A stretch of DNA of 64,000 bases from the NCBI RefSeq assembly GCF_014196055.1, contig NZ_JACICY010000005.1, forward strand, positions 124,001 to 188,000, in the 5' to 3' direction. Below, piece after piece: positions 37,997 through 48,400 of this stretch. Source of the stretch: Novosphingobium hassiacum (GTDB lineage Bacteria > Pseudomonadota > Alphaproteobacteria > Sphingomonadales > Sphingomonadaceae). The notes beneath the pieces were generated by a model. The model was not told where the DNA came from, searched no databases, and worked only from the letters and a program-made list of their open reading frames with translations. The number at the start of each line of letters is the position of its first letter. Position 1 is the stretch's first letter. A program made the translations under genes and the position numbers.

Positions 37997-40345
37997 ATGC
38001 CGTTGCTCAACCAGACCGTGTTGGTGTCGATCGGCCTGCTGCTTGCCGTGTGGACGGTAGGCGCGGGGTGGTTCGTGCTTGAGGCGCGGCGTCGGGCGCG
38101 GCGAGGCGAGGCGGTTCAGCGGCAGGCGCGGCGACTGGCGCGGATGATCGACGAAGCGCCGGCGCTGCCTTTGCTGGTACGCGCCGACGGGCGGATCGAG
38201 GGGCCATCGCGGCTGGCGGGATGGCTCGGTCTGGACGCGATGCCGGGCTACCTGTCCGAACTGGATGCCGGTGAGCATGGGCTCGATGAGGTCGAGCTTT
38301 CGCGGCTGATGGATGCGGTGCGACGGGCGCAGAAAACCGGGGCACCGTTCCGTTTGGCACTGATGCCGCGCGGGGGCACGCGCAGTATCGCGGCGCACGG
38401 GCATCTGGCAGACCCCCAGGTATCGCCCGGTGGCGCGGCGCTGGTGTGGTTCTTCGACTTTTCCGAAAGCGAGGCCGAACTGGTCAAGCTGCGCACCGAG
38501 ACGAGCGCCGCCAAGGCCGATTTCGCCGGGCTTTCGGGTCTGATCGAGGCCGCACCGCTGCCGATGTGGTTCCGCGGACCGGATTTCAAGCTGCGGCTGG
38601 TCAACAGTGCCTATGTCAAGGCGGTCGGCGCGGCCAGTGCCGATGTGGTGATCGCCGAAGGGATCGAGCTGATCGAGCCGGTCGACCGCTTGTCGGCGGC
38701 GCAAGTCGCGCGGCAGGCGGCTTCGCGGATGGTGCCGATCGAGCGGTCGCTGCTCGCCACGATCAAGGGGCAGCGGCGAGCGTTGCGGGTGACCGACCTG
38801 CCATTGGGCGACGAGGGCGTTGCCGGATATGCGGTCGATATCGAGGAAATGGAGGAGCTGATCCGCCAGTTCCGCCGGTTCCGCGAAGCGCAGCGCGAGA
38901 TGCTCGACACGCTCTCAGCAGGGATCGCGCAGTTCGATGACAAGCGCAACCTGGTCTTCGCCAACCAGCCGTTCCTGCGGATATTCTCTGTCCCGCAGGC
39001 CTGGGTGGTGGACACGCCGCCGTTCGACCGGGTGATCGACCGGTTGCGCGATGCGGGGCGTCTGCCGGAAGTGCGCGATTTTCCCGAATGGCGGCGCGAG
39101 CGGCAGAGCTGGTTCCTGGCGCGCGAGCCCAAAGAGGAATCGTGGCACCTTTCGGATGGCACGCACTTGCGTGTGGTCGGCCAGCCGATGCCCGATGGCG
39201 GGCTGCTGATGATCTTCGAGGATCGCACCGAGCAACTCCAGCTTTCGGCAACGCGCGACACGCTGTTGCGCACGCGGACGGCGACGTTCGACAACCTGTT
39301 CGAATCGCTCGCGGTGTTTGCGCCCGATGCGAAGTTGCAGCTGTGGAACCGGCGGTTTGCAGCCGATTGGGGGCTGGATGAGGAATTCCTTGCCACGCAT
39401 CCGCGCGCCGATGTGCTGTTGAACCAGATCGCGCCGCAGTTGAAGCGGCCCGCGCAAGTGGGCACGATCGCGCAGGTCATTCAGGGCGCGACGCTGGAGC
39501 GCAAGCAGCGTAGCGGGCGGCTGATGCTCGCCGACGGTCGGCATCTCGCGCTGGCGGGCGTGCCGCTGCCCGATGGCAACGGGATGCTGACCGTGCTCGA
39601 CATCACGGATTCGCAGAAAGCCGAGCAGGCCCTGCGCGAGCGCAACGCCGCACTGGTCGAAGCGGACGCAGTGAAGACGCGGTTCATTGCCAACATGAGC
39701 TATGAATTCAGGACGCCGCTGACATCGATCGGCGGGTTTGCAGAGCTGTTGCAGAGCGGTCTGGCGGGTGCCTTGACCGAGCAGCAGAACGATTATGTCG
39801 CCGCGATCCTGTCATCGGTCGAGCGCTTGGGCGAGCAGATCGAGAACGTGCTGGATCTTTCACAGAGCGAAGCGGGGACGCTGCCTCTGAAGCAGGAAAA
39901 GGTCGAGGTGTTCCCGCTGCTGACGCAGGTCGTGCAGGAGCGGGCGGAACGGTTGTCGGCGGCGAGGCTGACGCTGGACTTGCGCGGCGACAGATCGGCA
40001 GGTTCAGTAATCGGTGACGCGCGCAGGCTGCAGCGCGCATTCGGGCAACTGGTGGACAATGCGATTGCGGCGACGCCCGAGGGCGGGCGCATTCTGGTTG
40101 AAGCCAGTCGCAAGCGGGGTGCGAAGCTGCAGGTCGTGGTGTCTGACAACGGGCGCGGGATGGAACCGGCGATACTGGTTCGCGCGCTGGAGGGACTGAA
40201 GGTCAGCGCAGATGGCAAGTCGGTCGAGCGGCGGCAGGGGCTGGGGCTGCCATTGGTGCGGCAAGTGATCGAGGCGCATGGCGGGACGCTGGAACTGATG
40301 TCCGAGCCGGGGCTGGGCACGAGTGCGATCGTCGTGCTGCCGTGA
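37997..40345 (+). CDS. divL: DivL-type cell-fate regulator (tyrosine in place of H-box histidine)
   Basis: A 782-residue kinase-like protein with an N-terminal membrane anchor (residues 9-27), about four PAS-like regions (residues 40-530), an HisKA helix pair and a HATPase domain. The H box reads FIANMSYEFRTPLTSIGGFA: Tyr569 replaces the histidine, the hallmark of Caulobacter DivL (769 residues). The ATPase boxes are partly kept (QLVDNAIAATPEGG, VSDNGRGM, GLGLPLV). In Caulobacter DivL senses phosphorylated DivK and controls the kinase CckA, and so CtrA activity, at the cell pole. It stands upstream of tsaE-amgK-murU-addB-addA, with overlapping junctions. Start: ATG 37997 with GAGG close upstream. 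Confidence 0.88.
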   Translation: MPLLNQTVLVSIGLLLAVWTVGAGWFVLEARRRARRGEAVQRQARRLARMIDEAPALPLLVRADGRIEGPSRLAGWLGLDAMPGYLSELDAGEHGLDEVELSRLMDAVRRAQKTGAPFRLALMPRGGTRSIAAHGHLADPQVSPGGAALVWFFDFSESEAELVKLRTETSAAKADFAGLSGLIEAAPLPMWFRGPDFKLRLVNSAYVKAVGAASADVVIAEGIELIEPVDRLSAAQVARQAASRMVPIERSLLATIKGQRRALRVTDLPLGDEGVAGYAVDIEEMEELIRQFRRFREAQREMLDTLSAGIAQFDDKRNLVFANQPFLRIFSVPQAWVVDTPPFDRVIDRLRDAGRLPEVRDFPEWRRERQSWFLAREPKEESWHLSDGTHLRVVGQPMPDGGLLMIFEDRTEQLQLSATRDTLLRTRTATFDNLFESLAVFAPDAKLQLWNRRFAADWGLDEEFLATHPRADVLLNQIAPQLKRPAQVGTIAQVIQGATLERKQRSGRLMLADGRHLALAGVPLPDGNGMLTVLDITDSQKAEQALRERNAALVEADAVKTRFIANMSYEFRTPLTSIGGFAELLQSGLAGALTEQQNDYVAAILSSVERLGEQIENVLDLSQSEAGTLPLKQEKVEVFPLLTQVVQERAERLSAARLTLDLRGDRSAGSVIGDARRLQRAFGQLVDNAIAATPEGGRILVEASRKRGAKLQVVVSDNGRGMEPAILVRALEGLKVSADGKSVERRQGLGLPLVRQVIEAHGGTLELMSEPGLGTSAIVVLP

Positions 40346-40791
40346 TTGTCGAACTGCCGGATATGGACGCGTCGCGGGCTCTGGCGGGACGGATTGCGGC
40401 GGACTTGCGCGCTGGCGATGTCGTCGCGCTGTCAGGCGGGTTGGGCGCGGGCAAGACGACGCTGGCGCGCGCGATCATCGCAGGCCTGGGGCATGAGGGC
40501 GAAGTGCCGAGCCCGAGCTTTGCGATCATCGAGGTCTACGATCCGCCGCTGGTGCGGCTGCCGCTGGTCCACGCCGATTTCTATCGTTTGAACGATCCGG
40601 CCGAGGCCGACGAGATCGGGCTCGACGACTATCGCGACGGCGCGGCGCTGCTGGCGGAGTGGCCCGAGAACGCGGGCGGGTTCGCGCATGAGCCCGGATG
40701 TCTGTCGATCAGTCTTGAATCCACCGAAAACGGGCGGCGGGCCATTGTATCGGCAGGGTCTGCTTGGCTAGAGCGAGGCTCATGGACCTGA
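40342..40791 (+). CDS. tsaE: tRNA threonylcarbamoyladenosine biosynthesis protein TsaE
   Basis: A 149-residue P-loop ATPase that works with TsaB and TsaD to make t6A37 in ANN-decoding tRNAs. Walker A is GGLGAGKTTLAR, followed by the conserved VPSPSFAIIEVY, HADFYRL and LLAEWPENAG. The GTG at 40342 overlaps the divL stop by 4 bp. Confidence 0.94.
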   Translation: MIVELPDMDASRALAGRIAADLRAGDVVALSGGLGAGKTTLARAIIAGLGHEGEVPSPSFAIIEVYDPPLVRLPLVHADFYRLNDPAEADEIGLDDYRDGAALLAEWPENAGGFAHEPGCLSISLESTENGRRAIVSAGSAWLERGSWT

Positions 40792-41765
40792 CCATCCCTT
40801 CGGGCGCAGAAGCGTTTCTCAACCAGGCTGGCTGGGTTGGCGCGACGATCGAGCCTTTGCCCGGCGACGCCTCGTTCCGGCGCTACTTCCGTATTCGTCG
40901 ATCCAACGGCACGGCAATGCTGATGCATGCGCCGCCGCCGAACGAGGACCCGCAGCCGTTTATCCGTTCGGCCAAGTGGCTCGAATCGAATGGGCTGCGC
41001 GCGCCGATCATCCTGGCAGAACAGGCCGAAGACGGGTTCGTGCTGCTCGAAGACTTCGGTGACGTGCGGATGCGCGAGTATCTGGATGCCTGGCCGCAGG
41101 ACGAGGAAGAGATCTACCGTAACGCCATCGACGCGCTGTTGCAGTTGAGGCGTCTGCCGCCGGGGCCGTTCACAAGCTATACCCTCGCCGAATACCAGCG
41201 CGAGGCCAAGCTGTTCGTCGACTGGTTCGTGCCGGCGCGCGGACTCTACGTCGATGGGCGGGCGTGGACGACGGCGTGGGATCAGGCGCTTGCGCCCTTG
41301 CTGTCGCGGCAGCGGCCCGGGGTGACCGTGTTGCGCGACTATCATGCCGAAAACGTGATGCTGGTGGGTGGGCTGGACAAGCAGGGGTTGCTCGATTTTC
41401 AGGACGCGCTGGTGGGGCATGCGGCCTACGATCTGGTTTCCCTGCTGCAGGATGCGCGGCGCGATGTATCGCCCGAACTGGAAGCCAAGATGCTCGATCA
41501 TTATATCGAGCGGTCGGGCGAGGGTGAGGATTTCCGCGCGGACTATGCGCGGTTGGGGGCGCAGCGCAACGCCAAGATCGTGGGCATTTTTGTGCGGCTG
41601 TGGAAGCGCGACGGCAAGCCGCGCTATCTCGATTACATACCCCGGGTGTGGGCGCTGATGGAGCGGGATCTGGCACATCCCGCGTTGGCGCCGGTGGCGG
41701 AATGGTTTGCCGTGAACATTCCGGCTGACGTTCGTGCAAGCCTTGGCGGCAAATTCGAGGCATGA
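40782..41765 (+). CDS. amgK: Aminoglycoside-phosphotransferase-fold sugar kinase (AmgK-like)
   Basis: A 327-residue kinase of the APH fold. GDASFRRYFRI at the N terminus is the nucleotide loop; VLRDYHAENVMLV contains the catalytic Asp loop (H-x-D-like, here R-D-Y-H-A-E-N), and LLDFQDALVGHAAYDLVSLLQDA the metal-binding Asp. With a MurU-like nucleotidyltransferase directly behind it, it matches AmgK, the anomeric MurNAc/GlcNAc 1-kinase of the cell-wall recycling route that bypasses de novo UDP-MurNAc synthesis and fosfomycin. The ATG at 40782 (GAGG upstream) overlaps the end of tsaE by 10 bp; a TTG at 40764 is the alternative. Confidence 0.88.
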   Translation: MDLTIPSGAEAFLNQAGWVGATIEPLPGDASFRRYFRIRRSNGTAMLMHAPPPNEDPQPFIRSAKWLESNGLRAPIILAEQAEDGFVLLEDFGDVRMREYLDAWPQDEEEIYRNAIDALLQLRRLPPGPFTSYTLAEYQREAKLFVDWFVPARGLYVDGRAWTTAWDQALAPLLSRQRPGVTVLRDYHAENVMLVGGLDKQGLLDFQDALVGHAAYDLVSLLQDARRDVSPELEAKMLDHYIERSGEGEDFRADYARLGAQRNAKIVGIFVRLWKRDGKPRYLDYIPRVWALMERDLAHPALAPVAEWFAVNIPADVRASLGGKFEA

Positions 41766-42484
41766 GCAAACCGCTGGCGAGCGACGTGGCGATGATCCTC
41801 TCGGCAGGGCTGGGCAAGCGGATGCGGCCGCTGACCGCGACGCGTCCCAAGCCGCTGGTGCGCGTGGGCGGCAAGCCGCTGATCGACCACTGCCTCGACA
41901 AACTGCAAGAAGCGGGCATCGCGCGGGCGGTGGTCAACGTGCATTACCTGGCCGATGCGATGGAAGCGTATGTCGAGCGCCGCGTGGTGCCGCAGGTGCT
42001 GATCTCGGACGAGCGCGGGCAGTTGCTCGAGACCGGGGGCGGGATGGTCAAGGCCTTGCCGCTGATCGGGAGCGATCCGTTCTTTGCGCTGAACAGCGAC
42101 AACGTGTGGCTCGACGGGCCGCGCAACGTGTTCGAGCATCTATCGGACGCGTGGGATGCCGAGCGAATGGACGCGCTGCTGCTGCTGGTGCCGCACGCGC
42201 GCGCGTTCAACTTTCGCGGTAAGGGCGATTTCCACATGGACCCGCTGGGGCGCATTTCGCGGCGGCGGACGGGGCGGATCGCGCCGTTCATCTACAGCGG
42301 CATCCAGATCGTATCGCACCGGCTGCTGAGGGATGCGCCCGAGGGGCCGTTCTCGACCACCGTGCTGTGGGACCGCGCCATCGCCGAGGGGCGGTTGTAT
42401 GGGATTTCGCACCTTGGCCTGTGGTACGAGGTGGGCGAACCGGGGATGATCGCACCGACCGAGGCCGCGCTGCGGCAGGACTGA
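41762..42484 (+). CDS. murU: Nucleotidyltransferase, N-acetylmuramate-1-phosphate uridylyltransferase-like (MurU)
   Basis: A 240-residue sugar-1-phosphate nucleotidyltransferase. The signature AMILSAGLGKRMRPLTATRP-KPLVRVGGKPLIDHCL is intact; FFALNSDNVWLDG carries the metal-binding Asp. With AmgK it would make UDP-MurNAc from recycled MurNAc. ATGA overlap with the upstream kinase supports coupled expression; addB starts 1 bp after its stop. Confidence 0.9.
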   Translation: MSKPLASDVAMILSAGLGKRMRPLTATRPKPLVRVGGKPLIDHCLDKLQEAGIARAVVNVHYLADAMEAYVERRVVPQVLISDERGQLLETGGGMVKALPLIGSDPFFALNSDNVWLDGPRNVFEHLSDAWDAERMDALLLLVPHARAFNFRGKGDFHMDPLGRISRRRTGRIAPFIYSGIQIVSHRLLRDAPEGPFSTTVLWDRAIAEGRLYGISHLGLWYEVGEPGMIAPTEAALRQD

Positions 42485-42485
42485 C

Positions 42486-45473
42486 ATGGGCGAGGCATCA
42501 TCCCGCCCGCGCGTATGGTCGATCGCCGCCCACCGCGGGTTTGCCGACGCGCTGGCGGCGGGGCTGATCCCGCGATACCGCGACGAACGCTTTGGACTGG
42601 CCAAGCTGACGCTGTTGCTGCCGAGCCAGCGTGCGGTGCGGATCGTGACCGAGGCTTTCGTCCGCGCGAGCGGCGCGGGTCTGCTGTTGCCGCGCATGGT
42701 GGTGATCGGCGATCTCGATCTGGACGAGACGCTGGGTCCGCTGCTCGATCCGATCGGCGCGGGGGTGGATATCCCGGAGGCAGTTGATCCGGTGTGGCGC
42801 TTGCTGCGGTTGGCGCAATTGCTGCGCGATGAGCTGGGGGTTGAGGCGCCGGGCGAGGCATCGCTGTTGCGGCAGGCGCGCGGGATTGCGCAGGGGATCG
42901 ACCGGCTGCTGGTCGAGGGTGTTGCGGTCGAGGACATGCTCGACGAGGCGGTGGTCGGGGTCGCGGTCGAGCTTTCGGAGCATTGGCGGGCGAACACCGC
43001 GCTGTTTGCGCGGGTGTTTGCGCGGTGGCAGGCGGAACTGGCCGAACTGGGCCGGTTGGACGCGCCTGAGCGGCGGAACCGGTTGCTCGCGCATGCGGCG
43101 CAGGGCTGGCGCGAGCGGCCACCTGCGCATCCGGTGATTGCGGCGGGGGTGACGTCTGCCTCGCCTGCGATCGCGCGGTTGCTGCGCGTGGTTTCGGAGC
43201 TTCCCGATGGCGGGGTGATCCTGCCCGATCTCGATCTGGCGCTCGGCGACGATGTGTGGGACGCGCTGGGCAGCGCCGGAAGCGCCGAGGGCGGCGTGTT
43301 CGAGCGCGGTGATGTGGTGACGCATCCGCAGTATCATCTGAAGCTGCTGCTCAACCGCATGGGGATCGCGCGCGGGGAAGTGGAGCCTTGGCACCGTTCG
43401 GGCCTGTCGCCCGCGCCGCCCGAGCGCAGTCGTGCGATCTCGAACCTGTTCCTGCCGCCCGAAGCGAGCGCGGTGTGGGTTTCGCTCGAGGCGAAGGACC
43501 GGCGGCTTTCAGGCGTGCGGGTGATGGAGTCAGCGAACCCGGAGGAAGAGGCGCAAGCCATCGCGGTGCTGGTGCGCGAGGCGATCGAAGTGCCCGAGCG
43601 GCGCGTGGCGGTGATAACGCCCGACCGCAGCCTAGCCGCGCGGGTTGTGGCGCATCTGGGGCGCTGGAACATCGTGGCCGATGATACGGCGGGGCGTCCG
43701 TTGCCGCAGACGGCGGCGGGGCGGGTTTTGCTGCAACTGGCCGAGGCGGTGGCCGACCGGATTGCGCCGGTGCCGCTGCTTGCGCTGCTGGGGCATCCGC
43801 TGGTGCGCGCTGGCGAGGAGCGTCCGGCTTGGCTGGAGCGGGTGCGCCAGCTTGACCTCGTGCTGCGCGGGCCGAGGCCGGGGCCGGGCTTGCCCGCGAT
43901 CCGGCAGGCGGTGGAGAAGCGCGAGAAGGCGTTTCCGGGGCTGACCGAGTGGTGGTCGAGCGTCGAGGATCTGATGTTCCCGCTGGTGTCGCTGGAAGGC
44001 GCGGTGCCGCTCGACATGGCGCTGGTCGCGCTGGCCGAGGCTGGCGAGGCGCTGTGCGGGACCGGGCTGTGGGCGCAGGCGGACGGGCGCAGTCTGGCGC
44101 AGTTCGTCGAGCGGTGGCGCGAGGCTGCGGGTGGGGCTCCGTCGATGGTCGATTGCGCCGAGCTGCCAGCATTGTTGCGTGACGCGATGGAGGAAATCGC
44201 GGTGCGTCCGCCGTGGGGCGGGCATCCGCGTCTGGCGATCTACGGTCTGCTCGAAGCGCGGATGAGCCGCGCGGATCTGGTGATCTGTGGTGGGTTGACC
44301 GAAGGAACGTGGCCCGGAAATCCCGCGCCCGACCCATTGCTCGCGCCGCCGATCCTGCGCGCGCTGGGCATTCCGGGGGCGGACTTCCGCATTGGCCTTG
44401 CAGCACACGATCTGGCCGCAGCGCTGGGCGCGCCCGAGGTGGTGCTGAGCCACGCGCGGCGCGATGCGAGTGGTCCGGCGATCCCGTCGCGGTTTATCCT
44501 GCGCATTCAGGCGATGCTGGCCGAGCAGTTGCGCACCGAGGAACGCGCGGTGGAGCTGGCGCAGGCGATTGCCGATGCTGCGCCTGCCGAGCCCTATCCG
44601 CAGCCCAAGCCGATGCCTTCGGCCGAACAGCGCAAGGTGCCGATTGCGGTGACGGCGCTCGACCGGCTGCGCGGCGATCCGTACCAGTTCTATGCCTCGG
44701 CGATCCTGCGGTTGCGAACGCTCGATCCGATCGATGCCAACCCGACGCCCGCGTGGCGCGGGACGGCGGTGCACGATGTGCTGAAGGCCTGGCACGAGGC
44801 GGGCGGGGCTCCGGGCGAACTCGTGCCGATTGCCGAGCGGATGTTCGACGAGATGAGCGCGCATCCGTTCATGCGGACGATGTGGCGACCGCGCCTGATC
44901 GACGCGCTGCTGTGGATCGAGGCAGAGACCGACCGGCTTGCAGGTGAAGGTCGCACGGTGCTGTCGGTCGAGCAGAAGGGCGAGATCGTGGTGGATGGCA
45001 TCCGCATTCACGGGCGCGCCGACCGGATCGACAAGCTGGCGGACGGTACGCTGGCGATCGTCGACTACAAGACCGGGATGCCGCCCTCGGCCAAGATGGT
45101 CGAGCAGGGTTTCGCGTTGCAGCTCGGACTGATCGGGCTGCTGGCGAAGCGCGGCGGGATCGCGGGGGTGGCGGGGGAGCCTGCGCGTTTCGAGTACTGG
45201 TCGCTGGGGCGGAACAAGGATCGCGGGTTCGGTTATCTGAAGTCTCCAGTGAAGGACAAGTCGAACCGGGCGGCTTTGTTGCCCGAAGAGTTCCTGCCCG
45301 CGACCGAGCAGTTCCTGCGCGAGGCGATTGCGCAATGGTTGCTGGGGAGCGAGCCGTTCACCGCAAGGCTCAACCCCGACTTGCCGGGCTATTCGGACTA
45401 TGACCAGTTGATGCGTCTGGATGAGTGGCAGGGGCGTGACCGCGCCGGATCGGGCGACGGGGACATGGCGTGA
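42486..45473 (+). CDS. addB: Double-strand break repair protein AddB
   Basis: A 995-residue protein of the alphaproteobacterial AddB family, the partner of AddA in the helicase-nuclease that resects double-strand breaks for RecA. It starts VWSIAAHRGFADALAAGLI with no Walker A, as I recall for this branch. The middle has inactivated helicase-like sequence (RVAVITPDRSLAARV, LVICGGLTEGTWPGNPAPDP). The C-terminal RecB-like nuclease domain has GRADRIDKLADGTLAIVDYK-TGMPP with the D-x-K catalytic core. I see no iron-sulphur cysteine pattern as in Firmicute AddB. It overlaps addA by 4 bp. Confidence 0.92.
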   Translation: MGEASSRPRVWSIAAHRGFADALAAGLIPRYRDERFGLAKLTLLLPSQRAVRIVTEAFVRASGAGLLLPRMVVIGDLDLDETLGPLLDPIGAGVDIPEAVDPVWRLLRLAQLLRDELGVEAPGEASLLRQARGIAQGIDRLLVEGVAVEDMLDEAVVGVAVELSEHWRANTALFARVFARWQAELAELGRLDAPERRNRLLAHAAQGWRERPPAHPVIAAGVTSASPAIARLLRVVSELPDGGVILPDLDLALGDDVWDALGSAGSAEGGVFERGDVVTHPQYHLKLLLNRMGIARGEVEPWHRSGLSPAPPERSRAISNLFLPPEASAVWVSLEAKDRRLSGVRVMESANPEEEAQAIAVLVREAIEVPERRVAVITPDRSLAARVVAHLGRWNIVADDTAGRPLPQTAAGRVLLQLAEAVADRIAPVPLLALLGHPLVRAGEERPAWLERVRQLDLVLRGPRPGPGLPAIRQAVEKREKAFPGLTEWWSSVEDLMFPLVSLEGAVPLDMALVALAEAGEALCGTGLWAQADGRSLAQFVERWREAAGGAPSMVDCAELPALLRDAMEEIAVRPPWGGHPRLAIYGLLEARMSRADLVICGGLTEGTWPGNPAPDPLLAPPILRALGIPGADFRIGLAAHDLAAALGAPEVVLSHARRDASGPAIPSRFILRIQAMLAEQLRTEERAVELAQAIADAAPAEPYPQPKPMPSAEQRKVPIAVTALDRLRGDPYQFYASAILRLRTLDPIDANPTPAWRGTAVHDVLKAWHEAGGAPGELVPIAERMFDEMSAHPFMRTMWRPRLIDALLWIEAETDRLAGEGRTVLSVEQKGEIVVDGIRIHGRADRIDKLADGTLAIVDYKTGMPPSAKMVEQGFALQLGLIGLLAKRGGIAGVAGEPARFEYWSLGRNKDRGFGYLKSPVKDKSNRAALLPEEFLPATEQFLREAIAQWLLGSEPFTARLNPDLPGYSDYDQLMRLDEWQGRDRAGSGDGDMA

Positions 45474-48400
45474 GCAAGGTCTATCCGCTCAAGGACAATC
45501 AGGCGCACGCGGTCGATCCGCTGCGCACGGTGTGGCTTTCGGCGTCGGCGGGCACGGGCAAGACGCAAGTGCTATCGGCGCGGGTCTTGCGACTGTTGCT
45601 GCAGGACGGGGTCGAGCCCGAGCAGTTGCTGTGCCTGACGTTTACCAAGGCAGGCGCGGCCGAAATGGCGACGCGCGTCAACGAAGTGCTGGCAAGCTGG
45701 GTGCGGATGGACGACGCGCGGCTTGCGCGTGATCTGATGGCGATCGGCGCGCCGTTCGATCCGCCGACGGTGGCGCGCGCGCGCAGCCGGTTTGCCGCGG
45801 TGCTCGATTGTGCGGGCGGTGGCTTGCGGATCGAGACGATCCATGCGTTCTGCCAGTGGTTGCTGGCGTCGTTCCCGGTGGAGGCGGGGCTTCGTCCGGG
45901 TACGCGGGCGATGGAGGATCGCGACCGCGCGCTGCTGGTGCGGCAGGTGCTGGCCGATATGCTGGTCGAGGCCGAGCAGCACTGTGATGAGGCGCTGCTG
46001 GAGGCCTTGGCCGCGTTGTCGTTGCGGATGAGCGAGGATCAGGTCGAGGCATTCTTGCTGCGCAGCGCCGGGGCGCGTGAGCTGTGGTGGGGGACGGGAG
46101 CTTGGACCCCGCCGCTGATGCCGCGCATCGCGCGGGTGCTTGGACTGGGCGACGATGACTGCGCGGCGGGTCTGGCGGCGATCTGTGACGATGGCGTTTT
46201 TGACGCTGCGGCGCTGCGGTCGTGCCTTGAGGTGCAGCTGGATTGGGGCACGGCCAACGGCGCGAAGATGGCGGGGCCGGTGGCGCAGTGGCTCGACGCC
46301 TCGCCTGCGGACCGTGCGCGCGACATCGAATTGCTGGCCAAGGCGCTGCTCAATGCCGAGGGTGAGCCCAAGTGGCTGAAGAACCTCCTGAAGATCGATG
46401 CATCGTATGAGGATGCGGCTGATCGCGTAATCGCCTCGATCGAGGCAGTGCGCGAGTTTAAGGCCAAGGTCGATCTGGCTGAGCTGCTCGACACCGCGCT
46501 GACGGTGGGTCGCAGGTTTGCGTTGGCATGGGATGCGGCCAAGACGCGTGAAGGGTTCATTGACTTCGATGACCAGATCCGCGCGGCTGCGGACCTTCTG
46601 ACCAAGCAAACGACGGGCGAGTGGATCCGCTTCAAGCTGGATCGTCGGTTCGATCATATTCTGGTGGACGAGGCGCAGGACACCAACGCCTCGCAGTGGG
46701 AGATCGTGCTGGAAGGCTTGGTTTCAGACTTCTTCACCGGGGAAGGGCAGCGCGGACCAAAGACGCGCACGCTGTTCGTGGTGGGCGATTACAAGCAGGC
46801 GATCTTCGGGTTTCAGGGGACCAGCCCCGAGAATTTCGCGCGCGCGAGCCTGAAGGTGAAGCAGCAACTGGCCGAAGTGGCGGCGGTGTTGCGCGATCCG
46901 GAGCGTGAGTTGCTGAACCTCGGGTTGGGGCAGTCGTTCCGTACGGCAAACCCGATTCTGGGGTTCGTCGATGATGCGATCGGGCGTATCGGGTGGGACC
47001 GCTTCGGCCTTAGCGAAAAGCCCGAGCCGCATCGCGGACTGCCGATACCGGGTACGGTCGGGCTGTGGCGCGTGGTTGGCGACGAGGCGCTGTCCGAGGA
47101 TGGCGAGGAGCCTGATGAGGGCGCGGAAGGCTGGCTGTCGCGGCCCGACCGTGAGTTGGCGGACAAGATCGCGCGGCAGGTGCGGGCCTGGATCGACGTC
47201 GGGTTTCCGCTGGGCAAGGGCACGTCGCGGCTTGCCGACGCGGGCGATGTGATGATCCTCGTGCGCAAGCGCAAGGATCTGGCGGGGCTGATCGTGGCGC
47301 GGCTGCACGCGCGCGGCGTGCCTGTGGCGGGCGTGGACCGGCTGCGATTGGGCGCGCCGCTGGCGGTGAAGGACCTGATGGCGGCGGTGCGGTTTGCCTC
47401 GCAGCCGCTGGACGATCTCAATCTGGCCGGGTTGCTGGTATCGCCACTGATCGGGTGGTCGCAGGAGCAGTTGCTCGAGCATGGCTATCGGCCCGAGCGC
47501 GAGCGGTTGTGGAGCTGGCTGCGGCGCAACGAGGGTCCGGCGACATTCGAGACGATGGAGCGGCTGCGTGGCTTACTGGCGCGGGCGGACTACGATCCGC
47601 CGCAAGTGCTGTTGCACTGGTTGCTGGTTGGGCCGTGGGACGGGCGCCGCAAGCTGGTGGCGCGACTAGGGCGCGAGGCCAACGATCCGATCGACGAACT
47701 GCTCAACGCGGCGATGGCCTATTCGAGCGCCAATGTGCCTAGTCTGGTGGGATTCCTGCAGTGGTTCGATGCGGGCGAGGGCGAGCTGAAGCGTGAGGCG
47801 GGCAAGAGCGACGGGCTGGTGCGGGTGATGACCGTGCATGGCGCGAAGGGCTTGCAGGCACCGATCGTGATTCTGGCGGACGCGGCGGACGATCCGGACG
47901 CCTCGCCGCCGCGTGGGCTGGAACTGGTCGAGGAGATCCTCGACATGCGGCGCAAGCTGCCGCTGCCGCCGTTGCGCAAGGAGGAAAAGGCGCCTGCGGT
48001 GCTCGAAGCGGAAGCCGCGGCCAAGCAGGCCGAGCGCGAGGAACATTGGCGCTTGCTCTATGTGGCGATGACGCGGGCCGAGGAGGCGCTGTTCGTCGCC
48101 GGGGCCAAGGGCAAGGCGCGGCGCAAGAGCGGAGCCGAACTGCCCGAGGATAGCTGGTACGCGCAGCTTGAGCCGCTGTTCGAAGGCGAGTGGGAACATT
48201 GCCCGCTGTGGGGCGCGCGCAAGACGATCGGGGCGCCGCAGCCATTCTCGGCGACGAAAGCGGTGGCCGAGCCGGTTGCGCGCATCGCCTTGCCGCAGGT
48301 GCTGCTGACGCCTGTGGGAGCCGAGCCGCGTCCGCCGCGACCGTTGGCACCGTCGTCGCTGGGTGAGGACGATGCGCCCGATCCGCCAGCGTCGCCCGGT

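Noticed and set aside
36290..38704. 804-residue minus-strand frame across ahcY and divL
   Set aside because: Antisense shadow of two certain genes; long open frames on the opposite strand are expected at this GC content.
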